Shown here: positions 56,459 to 64,000 of the stretch, piece after piece
How positions within the stretch are numbered: the first letter of the stretch is position 1
How the letters are laid out: the number at the start of each line of letters is the position of its first letter
Source: Sphingobium algorifonticola
Lineage (GTDB): Bacteria > Pseudomonadota > Alphaproteobacteria > Sphingomonadales > Sphingomonadaceae
Length of the DNA stretch: 64,000 nucleotides
Assembly: GCF_004005485.1 (NCBI RefSeq)
Contig: NZ_RZUL01000001.1
Span: 744,001 to 808,000, forward strand
Reading direction: 5' to 3'
The notes under the pieces: generated by a model
What the model saw: the letters and a program-made list of their open reading frames with translations, nothing else
The model's database searches: none
What the model was told of the DNA's origin: nothing
Made by a program: the position numbers and the translations under genes

Positions 56459-56758
56459 TCAATATTTCTGCTGGCGCTCGTAAAGCGACTTGTAATGCTG
56501 GATGCGCGTGACCCGCAGGCCGGGCATGCCCGACCGGTCGACAGCGCGCTGCCAGCTTGCGAATTCTTCAAGGGTGAGCGCATACCGCTGGCACGCCTCG
56601 TCGACGGTCATCAGCCCGCCGTTCACCGCGGCGACCACTTCCGCCTTGCGGCGCACGACCCAGCGTGTCGTGCCAGCCGGCGGCAGGCTGTCGAGGGTCA
56701 GCGGTTCCCCTAGTGGCCCGACGACCTGGGCGGGGCGGATTTTCTGGTTCTCGAACAT
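56459..56758 (-). CDS. sciP: DUF1153 / SciP-like transcription regulator
   Basis: A 99-residue helix-turn-helix-like protein. The core TTRWVVRRKAEVVAAVNGGL, then EACQRYALTLEEFASWQRAV and TRIQHYK, is the signature of SciP/DUF1153 in alphaproteobacteria. In Caulobacter SciP binds DNA and inhibits CtrA-dependent transcription in G1. The family assignment is firm; that this copy acts the same way is inferred. ATG 56758 gives MFENQKIRPAQVVGP; the longer upstream frame is rejected. A strong terminator follows. Confidence 0.9.
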   Translation of the reverse strand: MFENQKIRPAQVVGPLGEPLTLDSLPPAGTTRWVVRRKAEVVAAVNGGLMTVDEACQRYALTLEEFASWQRAVDRSGMPGLRVTRIQHYKSLYERQQKY

Positions 56759-56879
56759 TCTCACCTCAATAACGGCATCGGGGTCAAGCCTTCGGGCATT
56801 GCTGCCTTTCGGGCATGGCCTTGACTGTGCATCACAGCGCTGAACATCGGCTAAAGCGCCAAGGTAAACGCCATATTCA

Positions 56880-57179
56880 CTACTCTCGCGCCACATTGTG
56901 CTGCCGCGCGATCACGGGATTGAAACTGCCCGCGAGGCATGTGGCGTCGATCGCGCCACGGTTTGCGCCGACCCCGAACATCGCGGCCAGCACATCGACC
57001 CGATCGTCCTTCCCGGCCTGCCCCCGCAGGAAGGATGCCATCTTCTGGGCTGTCGGGCTGGCCGCCTGCTGCGCGGCCGAAGCCGCAAGCAGGACCGGCA
57101 AGTCCGCCATCCACACCGATTCCGGCGGCAATGCACCGGAAGCCTTGAGGGCCAGCATCCTGGAAAAACTCAGATCCAT
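56880..57179 (-). CDS. Hypothetical 99-residue protein
   Basis: A possible small protein with a helical N-terminal half rich in Ala and Ser (ADLPVLLAASAAQQAASPTA) and a central polar segment (RGQAGKDDRVDVLAAMFG). I do not recognise a family. The ATG at 57179 has no clear ribosome site; a TTG start at 57200 is also possible. It lies between sciP and the divergent mnmA gene. A plus-strand frame overlapping it runs into mnmA out of frame and is not supported. Confidence 0.45.
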   Translation of the reverse strand: MDLSFSRMLALKASGALPPESVWMADLPVLLAASAAQQAASPTAQKMASFLRGQAGKDDRVDVLAAMFGVGANRGAIDATCLAGSFNPVIARQHNVARE

Positions 57180-57316
57180 GCCGACCGTCTTAGCCAGCAA
57201 AGGATAAGGGGCGGTAAATCAGGCAGTCACATCCTGTTAGCCGGAATGAAGGGCCGGTTAAGCGTGGCGCGGTCGGGGTGGAAACGCCCCGGAATACGGG
57301 CTATGGGCGAGCGATC

Positions 57317-58423
57317 ATGCCCATTGACTTCCAACTTGAGGCGCCGCTTTCGGCGCGGCGCATCGTCGTCGCCATGTCCGGCGGGGTCGATTCCAGCGTC
57401 GTGGCCGCGCTCGCCGCGCGCACGGGCGCGGAAACGATCGGCGTAACGCTGCAACTCTATGACCATGGCGCCGCGACCGGGCGGGCCGGAAGCTGCTGCG
57501 CCGGGCAGGATATTCGTGATGCGCGCGCCGTCGCCGACCGCCTTGGCATCGCCCATTATGTGTTCGATTACGAAAGCCGGTTCCGCGAATCGGTGATCGC
57601 CGATTTCGCAGACGAATATATGGCCGGTCGTACGCCGATCCCCTGCGTGAAGTGCAATATGGGCGTGAAGTTTACCGATCTGTTCGCGCTGGCCCGCGAT
57701 CTGGGTGCCGATTGCCTCGCCACCGGCCATTATGTCCGCCGGGTGATGGGGCCGCAGGGGGCGGAACTGCACCGCGCGCTCGATCCCGCGCGGGACCAGA
57801 GCTATTTCCTGTTCGCCACCACGGCGGCGCAGCTTGACTATCTGCGCTTTCCGCTGGGTGGCATGCCCAAGCCGCAGGTGCGCGCGCTGGCGCAAGACCT
57901 GGGTCTTGCGGTGGCGCTGAAGCCCGACAGCCAGGATATCTGCTTCGTACCCGATGGCGATTATGCGAAGATCGTGCGCAGCGTGCGGCCCGATGCCGAC
58001 GCAAGCGGCCCGATCCTCCATGTCGACGGCACGCCGCTCGGCATGCATCGCGGCCTTATTCACTATACGGTGGGGCAGCGGAAAGGGCTGGACATCGGCG
58101 GACAGCCCTCGCCGCTCTATGTCATCCGGCTCGACCCGGAACGCCGCGCCGTGATCGTGGGGCCGAAGGCCGCGCTGGCGGTCGCATCCGCATCTCTTGG
58201 CGACATCAACTGGCTTGGCGGCGACTTCACCGGGCCGTTGACCGCCAAGGTCAGGTCCATGGCACGACCGGTGCCCGCCCGGCTGGATGGCAACCGGCTG
58301 GTCTTCGATACGCCGGAACTGGGCGTCGCGCCCGGCCAGGCGGCGGTATTGTATGACGGTGATCGGGTACTGGGCGGGGGCTGGATCGATGCGACCCAAG
58401 CGGCGGTGCTGGAGGGGGTTTAG
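57317..58423 (+). CDS. mnmA: tRNA-specific 2-thiouridylase
   Basis: A 368-residue enzyme that 2-thiolates U34 of tRNA-Lys, -Glu and -Gln. The PP-loop [14 protein letters not shown], the cysteine in [13 protein letters not shown], the catalytic cysteine in [12 protein letters not shown] and [10 protein letters not shown] are all present. ATG 57317 gives [10 protein letters not shown]; a frame beginning at 57278 adds 13 less likely residues. A perfect palindromic terminator with a U-run follows. Confidence 0.96.
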   Translation: MPIDFQLEAPLSARRIVVAMSGGVDSSVVAALAARTGAETIGVTLQLYDHGAATGRAGSCCAGQDIRDARAVADRLGIAHYVFDYESRFRESVIADFADEYMAGRTPIPCVKCNMGVKFTDLFALARDLGADCLATGHYVRRVMGPQGAELHRALDPARDQSYFLFATTAAQLDYLRFPLGGMPKPQVRALAQDLGLAVALKPDSQDICFVPDGDYAKIVRSVRPDADASGPILHVDGTPLGMHRGLIHYTVGQRKGLDIGGQPSPLYVIRLDPERRAVIVGPKAALAVASASLGDINWLGGDFTGPLTAKVRSMARPVPARLDGNRLVFDTPELGVAPGQAAVLYDGDRVLGGGWIDATQAAVLEGV

Positions 58424-58434
58424 GCTGACGCCTC

Positions 58435-58540
58435 CCCTCCCCTTCAGGGGAGGGGCCGGGGGTGGGGCATGTAAGCGATCACCCACAATGCAGGCGACAA
58501 CCGACAGCCCCACCCCAACCCCTCCCCTGCAGGGGAGGGG
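58435..58540. repeat. GC-rich palindromic repeat pair after mnmA
   Basis: A first hairpin (around 58437-58457, CTCCCCTTCAGGGGAG core) and a second one at 58519-58540 enclose about 60 bases, and the flanks GGGGGTGGGGC and GCCCCACCCC also pair with each other. This gives a large nested inverted repeat, a REP-type element of another sequence family. Confidence 0.75.
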
Positions 58541-58548
58541 CTTTTTTT
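58519..58548 (+). terminator. Intrinsic terminator of mnmA
   Basis: A perfect 22-bp palindrome with CTGCAG at its centre (58519-58540) is followed directly by CTTTTTTT (58541-58548). It lies about 95 bases past the mnmA stop, as the outer arm of the repeat pair. Confidence 0.85.
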
Positions 58549-58555
58549 GCTTTTG

Positions 58556-58867
58556 TTACTCCAAAATACATCCGAACCCCTTGCGCCAGCGCGCCGTGCG
58601 CTTCGCCATCAGAGGGACATGACCCGTTACGGCCTTGTCCTGCGGCGCGTCACTGATCGACACGATTTCCATGCCCGGTTCGGTATCGTCTGCGCAACTT
58701 TCCATACTGCGCCCTTCGACATAACGGCAGGAGCAGGTCATCCGCGCGCCATAGGCCGCGCCGACCGCCGCCTGCCCCTGCCATGCGCGCCAGTTCCAGG
58801 CCACCGTGGCGGCCAGCGCGACGATCAGGACCAGCGCGCCGATGCGCCAGCGACGAGCGTGAGACAT
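58556..58867 (-). CDS. Hypothetical small exported/membrane protein
   Basis: A 103-residue protein with a single N-terminal hydrophobic helix (IGALVLIVALAATVAWNW) and a short polar mature part with cysteines in TCSCRYV, SCADD and GCILE. I do not recognise a Pfam-level family. ATG 58867 has a good GGGGAGG site. Its start is 26 bases from that of the serine hydrolase on the other strand, so the two share a divergent promoter region and may be functionally linked. Confidence 0.7.
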   Translation of the reverse strand: MSHARRWRIGALVLIVALAATVAWNWRAWQGQAAVGAAYGARMTCSCRYVEGRSMESCADDTEPGMEIVSISDAPQDKAVTGHVPLMAKRTARWRKGFGCILE

Positions 58868-58893
58868 GCCTCCCCTTTCCGCATTGCCATGCT

Positions 58894-60021
58894 ATGAGCG
58901 CGGCCATGAAGACCAAAACCGCGATCCGTGCAAGCCTCTCGCTTGTCCCGCTGCTGCTGCTGGCTTCCGCCGTGCCGGGCGCGGGGCAGTCTGCGCCGCT
59001 CTACATGGTCGAAGCCGATTCGGCGGTATCGGAAGCGGCGCTGCGCGGCGCGATCGACGCGATTTTCGATGCGGACGACATGGGCGACACCCGCGCGCTT
59101 CTGGTGCTGCACGATGGCAAGATCGTCGCGGAACGCTACGCGCCCCAATTCGGGCCGGATACCAAACAGCTTAGCTGGTCGATGGCCAAGACCATCACGG
59201 CCGTACTGATCGGATTGATGGTGTCCGACGGGCGCCTGGCGCTGGATTCGCCGGCGCCGGTGCCTGCCTGGAACCAGGCGGGCGATCCACGCGGGGCGAT
59301 CACCCTGCGGCAGTTGCTCACCATGTCCTCCGGCCTTGCCCATGCCGAAAGCGCCGAGGATGCAGGCGGCGCGATTGCCGCGACCGATACCGCGCGGATG
59401 CTGTTCACCGACGGCGCGGGGGATATGGCAGGCTATGCGGAGGCCAAGCCTCTGGCGGAACATCCGGGCGCGCGATTCAATTATTCCAGCGCCACCAGCG
59501 TGATCCTGAGCGATATCCTCACCCGAATGCTGACGGATAGCAGCGATCCCGAAACCCGCCGCGCCGCGATGATGCAGTTCATTGAAGGACGGCTGAAGCA
59601 GCCGGTGGGCCTCGGCAGCCTGACGCCCGAGTTCGATGCGCGCGGGACGATGATCGGCGGCAGCATCATGCACATGACCGCGCGGGATTATGCAAAGTTC
59701 GGCGAGTTCCTGCGCACCAGGGGCCGCGCAAACGGACGGCAGATATTGTCGCAGCGCTGGGTGGATTTCATGACCAGCCCGAGCGAGCGGGAACCGGCCT
59801 ATGGCGGGCATATCTGGCTGAACCGGGACAGCGAAAACAGCGCACTGTTTCAGGGGATCGGGCCGAAAAGCCTGTTCGGCTGCGTCGGTCACAACGGGCA
59901 ATATATCCTCGTGTCGCCGCGCCAGCGCCTCACGATCGTGCGGCTGGGCGTATCCGACAGCGAACAGCGCGTGCCGCTGCGCAAGGCGCTGGGGCGGCTG
60001 GTGGAGCTGTTTCCGGGGTAG
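58894..60021 (+). CDS. Serine hydrolase (beta-lactamase / class C-like family)
   Basis: A 375-residue exported hydrolase. A signal peptide (SLSLVPLLLLASAVPGAGQS) precedes the beta-lactamase-like domain. The catalytic SxxK is SMAK (in LSWSMAKTIT), the second motif is YSS in FNYSSATSVILS, and the third is likely GHNG in CVGHNGQYILV. Members include esterases, D-aminopeptidases and penicillin-binding-like enzymes; activity on antibiotics cannot be assumed. ATG 58894 or 58906 are both possible starts. Confidence 0.88.
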   Translation: MSAAMKTKTAIRASLSLVPLLLLASAVPGAGQSAPLYMVEADSAVSEAALRGAIDAIFDADDMGDTRALLVLHDGKIVAERYAPQFGPDTKQLSWSMAKTITAVLIGLMVSDGRLALDSPAPVPAWNQAGDPRGAITLRQLLTMSSGLAHAESAEDAGGAIAATDTARMLFTDGAGDMAGYAEAKPLAEHPGARFNYSSATSVILSDILTRMLTDSSDPETRRAAMMQFIEGRLKQPVGLGSLTPEFDARGTMIGGSIMHMTARDYAKFGEFLRTRGRANGRQILSQRWVDFMTSPSEREPAYGGHIWLNRDSENSALFQGIGPKSLFGCVGHNGQYILVSPRQRLTIVRLGVSDSEQRVPLRKALGRLVELFPG

Positions 60022-60056
60022 ATCACGTCGCCATGGGGAGCCGGAAACAGAGCTTT

Positions 60057-60569
60057 TCAGCCATCGTCCGTCTTCATTTTCGGCAATTGGCGCAGATCGG
60101 TTTCCTGCGTCTCCAGCCAGAGCACGGCCTGCGCGATGCGGCGCGCCACCGTCGCGCCGGTCTTGGCCGAGAGGACATGGTGGCAGATCGCCCGCTGCTT
60201 GCCCGGCGTCAGCATCGCCCAGCGTTCGGCCGCCGCCCGGTTTCCTTCCAGCGCTTGTGCCAGAAGCGGCGGCATATCCACCTCATCCTGCGGTTCGACC
60301 CGGAACCGCAGGGTGGCGAAACAGTCGACGGACAGGCCCGTCGCTTTGAGAAGCGGTTTGCCGAGCATCAGATACCAGCGCCCCCGCGAAGGTTGCCAGG
60401 CGCCGGTACACGGCTGATCGTTCAGTTCACCGCTGATCCGCAAACGGGGATGTTCGGCTAAGGGCAATTGCCCGGCAATCTCGTCCGGCAGCCACAGCAC
60501 CGTGTAGCGATAGGTGCCGAGATCATGGTGTTCGACCAGTCCGGTAAACGCGAAGGGAAAATAGTCCAT
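60057..60569 (-). CDS. YdeI/OmdA-family protein with DUF1905 domain
   Basis: A 170-residue protein. The N-terminal half (TYRYTVLWLPDEIAGQLPLA, TGAWQPSRGRWYLMLGKPLL) is a DUF1905-type beta domain, and the C-terminal half (LLAQALEGNRAAAERWAMLT, KQRAICHHVLSAKTGATVARRI) is the helical YdeI/OmdA domain, whose function is unknown. Start 60569 gives MDYFPFAFTG. It follows the convergent serine hydrolase and lies downstream of phzF on the same strand. Confidence 0.85.
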   Translation of the reverse strand: MDYFPFAFTGLVEHHDLGTYRYTVLWLPDEIAGQLPLAEHPRLRISGELNDQPCTGAWQPSRGRWYLMLGKPLLKATGLSVDCFATLRFRVEPQDEVDMPPLLAQALEGNRAAAERWAMLTPGKQRAICHHVLSAKTGATVARRIAQAVLWLETQETDLRQLPKMKTDDG

Positions 60570-60645
60570 TGCGGCACCTGTCAGGCGCATGGCGGATGCT
60601 TGAGGAGCGTATCGCCTCGATCGACCGGTTGCAATCCGCGCGCGC

Positions 60646-61437
60646 CTATATGCGGAATATCCCCTCGATCACCGTCACGCACTGGCCACCCAGCACCGCG
60701 CGGTCGCCCTCAAGGCGGCAGGTGAGGTGGCCGCCGCGCGCGCTTGCCTGAAAGGCCGTAAAGCGGTCACTGCCTAGGCGCTGTGCCCAATAAGGTGTCA
60801 GCAGGGCGTGGGCCGAGCCGGTGACCGGATCTTCGTCGATCCCGGCGCCCGGCGCGAACACGCGGCTTACCACATCCGTATCGTGGCCCGGCGCAGTGGC
60901 GATGTAGAGGATATCGCCCGGATCGATGGCACGCAGGCGATGGAAATCGGGGGACAGCGCCAGCACCTCTTCGGCACTCGCATAGACGAGCAGGCTGTAG
61001 CCGCCTTCGCGCCACCATGTCTCCACCGGCGCGCCGCCGACGCCCGCCACGATGTCGGGCAAGGCTTTCGGCTGCATTGCCCAAGCTGGCAGATCGAGCG
61101 CATAGCCTTTCCCATCCCGCCGCACCTCCAACACACCGGCCTTGCGGGTGGCGAAGCGCACGGCGTCCCGATCGCCGATCAGGACATGACCGCTCGCGAG
61201 CGTGGCATGGCCGCACAAGGCGACTTCGACCAGGGGCGTGAACCAGCGCAGTTCGTAGTCCGCGGTGCCCGTGGCATCCGGTACGGTGAAGGCGGTTTCG
61301 GCAAGATTATTCTCCGCCGCAATCGCCTGCAACGTCGCGTCCGGCAACCAGCAATCCAGCGGCATGACCGCCGCCGGATTCCCGGTGAAAGGCCGGTCGG
61401 CAAAGGCATCGACCTGCGTGAAGGGCAACGGGCGCAT
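60646..61437 (-). CDS. PhzF family isomerase/epimerase-like protein
   Basis: A 263-residue protein of the PhzF/diaminopimelate-epimerase fold. It begins FTQVDAFADRPFTGNPAAVM and has the active-site segment ENNLAETAF (catalytic Glu), ALCGHATLASGHVL and the second-half GIDEDPVTGSAHALLTPYWA. Despite the name, no phenazine genes are near, so the substrate is unknown. The start at 61437 (MRPLPFTQ) is preferred. Confidence 0.9.
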   Translation of the reverse strand: MRPLPFTQVDAFADRPFTGNPAAVMPLDCWLPDATLQAIAAENNLAETAFTVPDATGTADYELRWFTPLVEVALCGHATLASGHVLIGDRDAVRFATRKAGVLEVRRDGKGYALDLPAWAMQPKALPDIVAGVGGAPVETWWREGGYSLLVYASAEEVLALSPDFHRLRAIDPGDILYIATAPGHDTDVVSRVFAPGAGIDEDPVTGSAHALLTPYWAQRLGSDRFTAFQASARGGHLTCRLEGDRAVLGGQCVTVIEGIFRI

Positions 61438-61979
61438 GATGGCGATCCTCAAGACATGTCAGGGCAAGATGCGCCCGGCTCTGGCATGCCGATGGCAGCG
61501 TGCAAAGGTCCAGTCGCAACGCACTGGCTTTGCCCCCGCCCGGCGGACCGCTGACCCGGGATCAAGCCTGTCCGTCGGCCTGCTCCGCAAACATGCGCAA
61601 GGCACCGCCGATGCCGGTGGCGAAGGCCCGTCGCGAAAGCGCAGATTTTGCATTGAAAGGCACGGCCGCATGCGACCATTCCGGCGAACGCCAGAAAACC
61701 GCTGTGCCGATTGCACCCGATGCGCACGGTGCAGTGCCCAGTCTTGTGCCAAAGTGGCTATGGTGTCAGTCCAACGACAACTTGACCCCAGTTGACGCGG
61801 TGCACCCCAAATCGAGGGATGGCTGGCAGGCGCGCTATAGGTCTGACAGTGCCAGCTGATGAATGTGGCCGCAGGACGGCCGTTTGTTCCAAGGACGCAT
61901 GCCTGACTTTGCTATATGCTTCCGCATTGCAGAGCCGCGCGACTCGTCGATATGCCGTGGCGTAACGCGGGAGGCGTCG
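61438..61979. other. Low-coding gap with a possible gene remnant
   Basis: About 540 bases with no intact gene I can support. On the minus strand between 61765 and 61562 a 67-codon stretch lacks an ATG but reads like a protein C terminus (for example FWRSPEWSHAAVPF and SALSRRAFATGIGGALRMFA before a TGA), so it may be the tail of a decayed gene. I could not name a family. The rest of the region shows nothing clear. Confidence 0.4.
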
Positions 61980-63560
61980 ATGACCAGCCTAGATGTATTG
62001 CCAACAGCAGCCGCCGAATTATCCCTTGCTGGCGACGATGGGCCGTTTTTCACGACGTTTGAGACTCGGTTCGTGCTGCCGCGCAACGTGCTGATCGCCA
62101 ACGACATTGATCCTGCTGGGGGTGTCGGCAACATAACGTCGGTGCAGGATGCGGTGGGCGGCACAGCAGTCCTCGACGCGAATACGAACAACGTCTTCTT
62201 CACACCTGCACCAGGCTTTTCCGGCCAGGCCTCGTTCGCCTACACCATCGTCTATACAGACGGGACGGCGGACACGGCGACTGTGAGCATAGAGGTGGGC
62301 GGGCCACCCGAACCCGACAATGGTGCGCCCACCGGACAGGATTTCTTCGAATTCTTCATGCAGGAAGGCGGCGTGCTCGTCGTTTCCGGCCCGGGCGTGC
62401 TGGACGGCGCGAGCGATCCGGACGGTGACGCGCTCAGCGTCATCCTCACGCAGGACGCCGGCTTTGGAGACCTGTTCCTCAACCCGGACGGCAGCTTCAG
62501 CTTCCGGCCGTTTCAGGAGTATAGCGAAGACGTCTTCTTCAACTTCCGAGTGACCGACGGTAATCTCGCCAGCGACGAATACAGTGCCATCATCAACATT
62601 CAGCCGGTGAATGACGCACCCAATGCGGGTGACGACTTCTACGAGCTTGACGCAGATACGGTCTTCAGCGGCTCGGTGCTGGAGAACGACGGCGATCTGG
62701 AGGACGACGGGCTACAGGCCATTCTGGTGAGCGGCGTCGCAAACGGGACACTGGAATTCGCGGCGGACGGCAGCTTCACCTACACGCCGAACGCAGGTTT
62801 TTCCGGTACAGACAGTTTCACCTACCGCGCCAGCGACGGCTTGGACGAGAGCGAGATCGCCACAGTGACGCTGACGGTCACTCCGGCAGAGGAAGACGCG
62901 ACCATCTCGGGCACATCCGCTGACGACCAACTGAAGGATACGAGCGGCGACGATGTGATCGACGGCGGCGCGGGTGACGATCGCATCTTCGGGGGCGAGG
63001 GCAATGATGTAATCCGCGGCGGCGCGGGTGAGGACTGGGTGGACTATTCGACCTACCGCACCGGCGGCGTCCGCATCGACCTCGCCTTGCTGGGGGAGCA
63101 GGACACGGGGGCTGCTGGCCGGGACAGAATTGGAGGGATCGAGAATATCCATGGCTCCCGCGTCGACGATGTGCTTCGCGGCGATTCCGGCAGCAATCAG
63201 ATCAAGGGCGGGACGGGCAACGACCTGCTGTTCGGCGCGGGGGGCGTCGACTATCTATTCGGCGATGCGGGCGATGATATACTCGACGGGGGTACTGGCG
63301 CGGACGTGATCGCCGGCGGCGGCGGCATCGATCGTTTCGTATTCACCAGCGCAGACGGCGATCTCGTGAAGGATTGGCAAGCGGGCGAAGTGGTCGATAT
63401 TTCGGCAATCGGCGGGGCGTTCGCATTGGTTAGTCGCTACGGTAAAACGTTTGTGACCTTTGATACGGATGGGGACGGGCAATTCGACGATGGATCGATC
63501 ATCTTCAATGCCACTCTCGCCCGCAGCGACTTCTACACAGGTGATGCACCAGTCGTCTGA
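61980..63560 (+). CDS. RTX-repeat secreted protein with cadherin-like domains
   Basis: A 526-residue protein with no N-terminal signal peptide. Three cadherin/VCBS-like modules (about residues 25-107, 112-213 and 217-308; for example FTPAPGFSGQASFAYTIVYT, PDGSFSFRPFQE and ADGSFTYTPNAGFSGTDSFT) are followed by calcium-binding RTX nonapeptides (GGAGDDRIFGGEGNDVIRGG, GGTGNDLLFG, GDAGDDILDGGTGADVI) and a C-terminal tail (FDTDGDGQFDDGS, TLARSDFYTG) typical of type I secretion signals. ATG 61980 has GGGAGG five bases upstream. No type I secretion genes are nearby. It probably is a surface or extracellular adhesin. Confidence 0.9.
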   Translation: MTSLDVLPTAAAELSLAGDDGPFFTTFETRFVLPRNVLIANDIDPAGGVGNITSVQDAVGGTAVLDANTNNVFFTPAPGFSGQASFAYTIVYTDGTADTATVSIEVGGPPEPDNGAPTGQDFFEFFMQEGGVLVVSGPGVLDGASDPDGDALSVILTQDAGFGDLFLNPDGSFSFRPFQEYSEDVFFNFRVTDGNLASDEYSAIINIQPVNDAPNAGDDFYELDADTVFSGSVLENDGDLEDDGLQAILVSGVANGTLEFAADGSFTYTPNAGFSGTDSFTYRASDGLDESEIATVTLTVTPAEEDATISGTSADDQLKDTSGDDVIDGGAGDDRIFGGEGNDVIRGGAGEDWVDYSTYRTGGVRIDLALLGEQDTGAAGRDRIGGIENIHGSRVDDVLRGDSGSNQIKGGTGNDLLFGAGGVDYLFGDAGDDILDGGTGADVIAGGGGIDRFVFTSADGDLVKDWQAGEVVDISAIGGAFALVSRYGKTFVTFDTDGDGQFDDGSIIFNATLARSDFYTGDAPVV

Positions 63561-63572
63561 GGGTAACTTGTC

Positions 63573-63647
63573 TCCGGTCGGGTCGGCGCGGACGTATTCC
63601 TTGCCTGCGGCACGACAGACATGCGCAAGGGTTTTGACGGCCTTGCC
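63573..63647 (+). pseudogene. IS66-family TnpB (orfB) fragment
   Basis: Twenty-five codons read SGRVGADVFLACG then TTDMRKGFDGLA, which matches the N-terminal region of IS66 TnpB proteins (usual pattern V.LA.G.TDMRKG.DGLA). An in-frame TAA lies just upstream and the similarity stops after GLA, so this is a short relic starting 13 bases after the RTX gene. No TnpA, TnpC or terminal repeats are seen. Confidence 0.75.
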
Positions 63648-63790
63648 ATAACAAAGACGCTCGGCGCCCTTTCGCCACTCTCCCGTGCAAATAGGCATTC
63701 GCGCTTCCCCTCGTTTGCGTGTACCGACATGCCGTCTGCGGGGCCGTGCCCGATCCCCCCGCGCCCTCTGACCGACCGGACGCCCGCTGC

Positions 63791-64000
63791 GTGATACCCC
63801 TGATGCTTCTCGATACCGCCGATCTCCCTGACGGGGGTACGTTGCGGCTGATGCGGCGCGGGAACGATCATTTCATCCTGTTCGGCCGCAACGAGTTGAT
63901 GAGCAGCCGCCTGAAGGGATCGGAAGAGGCGCTCGCGAGCCTGAGTTGCGCCCCGCTGAAGGATCGCAGCGGCGCGCGTGTGCTGATCGGCGGCCTTGGC
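63791..64000 (+). CDS. Spermidine-synthase-like (PABS) protein, partial
   Basis: The first 70 codons of a gene that runs off the right edge. It starts at GTG 63791 or ATG 63803 and reads MLLDTADLPDGGTLRLMRRG, then LFGRNELMSSRLKGSEEALA and RVLIGGLG, the glycine-rich SAM/decarboxy-SAM-binding start of the PABS fold. Sphingomonad relatives are annotated as spermidine synthase or small methyltransferase-like proteins. The IS66 fragment lies about 145 bases upstream. Confidence 0.75.
   Translation, partial: MIPLMLLDTADLPDGGTLRLMRRGNDHFILFGRNELMSSRLKGSEEALASLSCAPLKDRSGARVLIGGLG

Noticed and set aside
56898..57446. A 182-codon plus-strand frame running into mnmA
   Set aside because: It overlaps the true mnmA start out of frame and has a low-complexity, Arg/Ser-rich sequence.
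60646..61437. Phenazine biosynthesis cluster
   Set aside because: A PhzF-fold gene alone is common in bacteria without phenazines; no phzA-E or phzG genes are nearby.
61265..61795. Plus-strand frame upstream of the RTX gene
   Set aside because: It begins inside phzF on the opposite strand and shows no protein-like pattern; Cys/Arg-rich composition is typical of a shadow.
63573..63647. IS66 fragment as a functional transposon gene
   Set aside because: Only about 25 codons match, there is a stop just before, and no TnpA/TnpC or terminal repeats are present.
1..64000. tRNA, rRNA, CRISPR and prophage
   Set aside because: I looked in all gaps for tRNA-like T-loop sequences, regular spaced direct repeats and phage structural or integrase genes, and saw none. 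A tRNAscan and CRISPR search would settle this.

Overview
The window is about 65% GC, densely coded and rich in short overlaps between neighbouring genes. Its content points to an alphaproteobacterium of the order Sphingomonadales (Sphingobium/Sphingomonas/Novosphingobium type). The pointers are a SciP/DUF1153 regulator, DUF3035 (BamF-like) and DUF1176 proteins, an HWE-type histidine kinase, promoters of the EcfG general-stress type, and the families of short palindromic repeats. It looks like ordinary chromosome: most genes are housekeeping. I see no rRNA or tRNA genes, no CRISPR array, no prophage and no complete insertion sequence.

Layout. 1-3.7 kb: end of a molybdenum-hydroxylase subunit gene, a CoA-binding protein, and the pabB-pabC pair for p-aminobenzoate. 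3.8-9.7 kb: a metal-uptake group (PepSY protein, TonB receptor, DUF2946) and the DUF485-actP acetate-permease pair. 9.8-14.9 kb: a cobalamin locus with a B12 riboswitch before btuB, btuF inverted, then btuC-btuD. 14.9-22.4 kb: DUF3833, lepA, two envelope proteins, a PAS-GGDEF-EAL-PilZ protein, a DUF3035 lipoprotein and lspA. 22.5-30.8 kb: ileS carrying two palindromic repeats inside its reading frame, then ribF, a hydrolase, folA, purK, purE and gpmA. 30.8-38.6 kb: a dienelactone hydrolase, an MlaA-like protein, argB, yggT, folD, marC, an OmpA-like lipoprotein and a CorC/HlyC transporter. 38.7-44.8 kb: 3-hydroxyacyl-CoA dehydrogenase, DUF1176, the ergothioneine genes egtB-egtD, cobalamin adenosyltransferase, a HIG1 protein and gluQ. 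44.9-51.1 kb: HNH endonuclease, Crp/Fnr regulator, murA, an HWE kinase with a convergent response regulator, DUF445. 51.2-55.7 kb: an RND efflux pump. 55.9-64 kb: GlsB behind an EcfG-like promoter, SciP, mnmA, a serine hydrolase, YdeI, PhzF, an RTX/cadherin-like secreted protein beside an IS66 fragment, and the start of a spermidine-synthase-like gene.

How the parts connect. Folate genes recur (pabB, pabC, folA, folD). Cobalamin import (btuBFCD) and adenosylation are both present but lie 29 kb apart. The metal-uptake group probably brings in a chelated metal and reduces it at the inner membrane. The most unusual observations are the two in-frame repeat insertions in ileS, a 35-bp near-perfect palindrome between gluQ and the HNH gene, the 56-bp convergent overlap between the sensor kinase and the response regulator, and the RTX gene set between gene debris and an IS66 remnant. 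I did not find a clearly new multi-gene defence or biosynthetic system.
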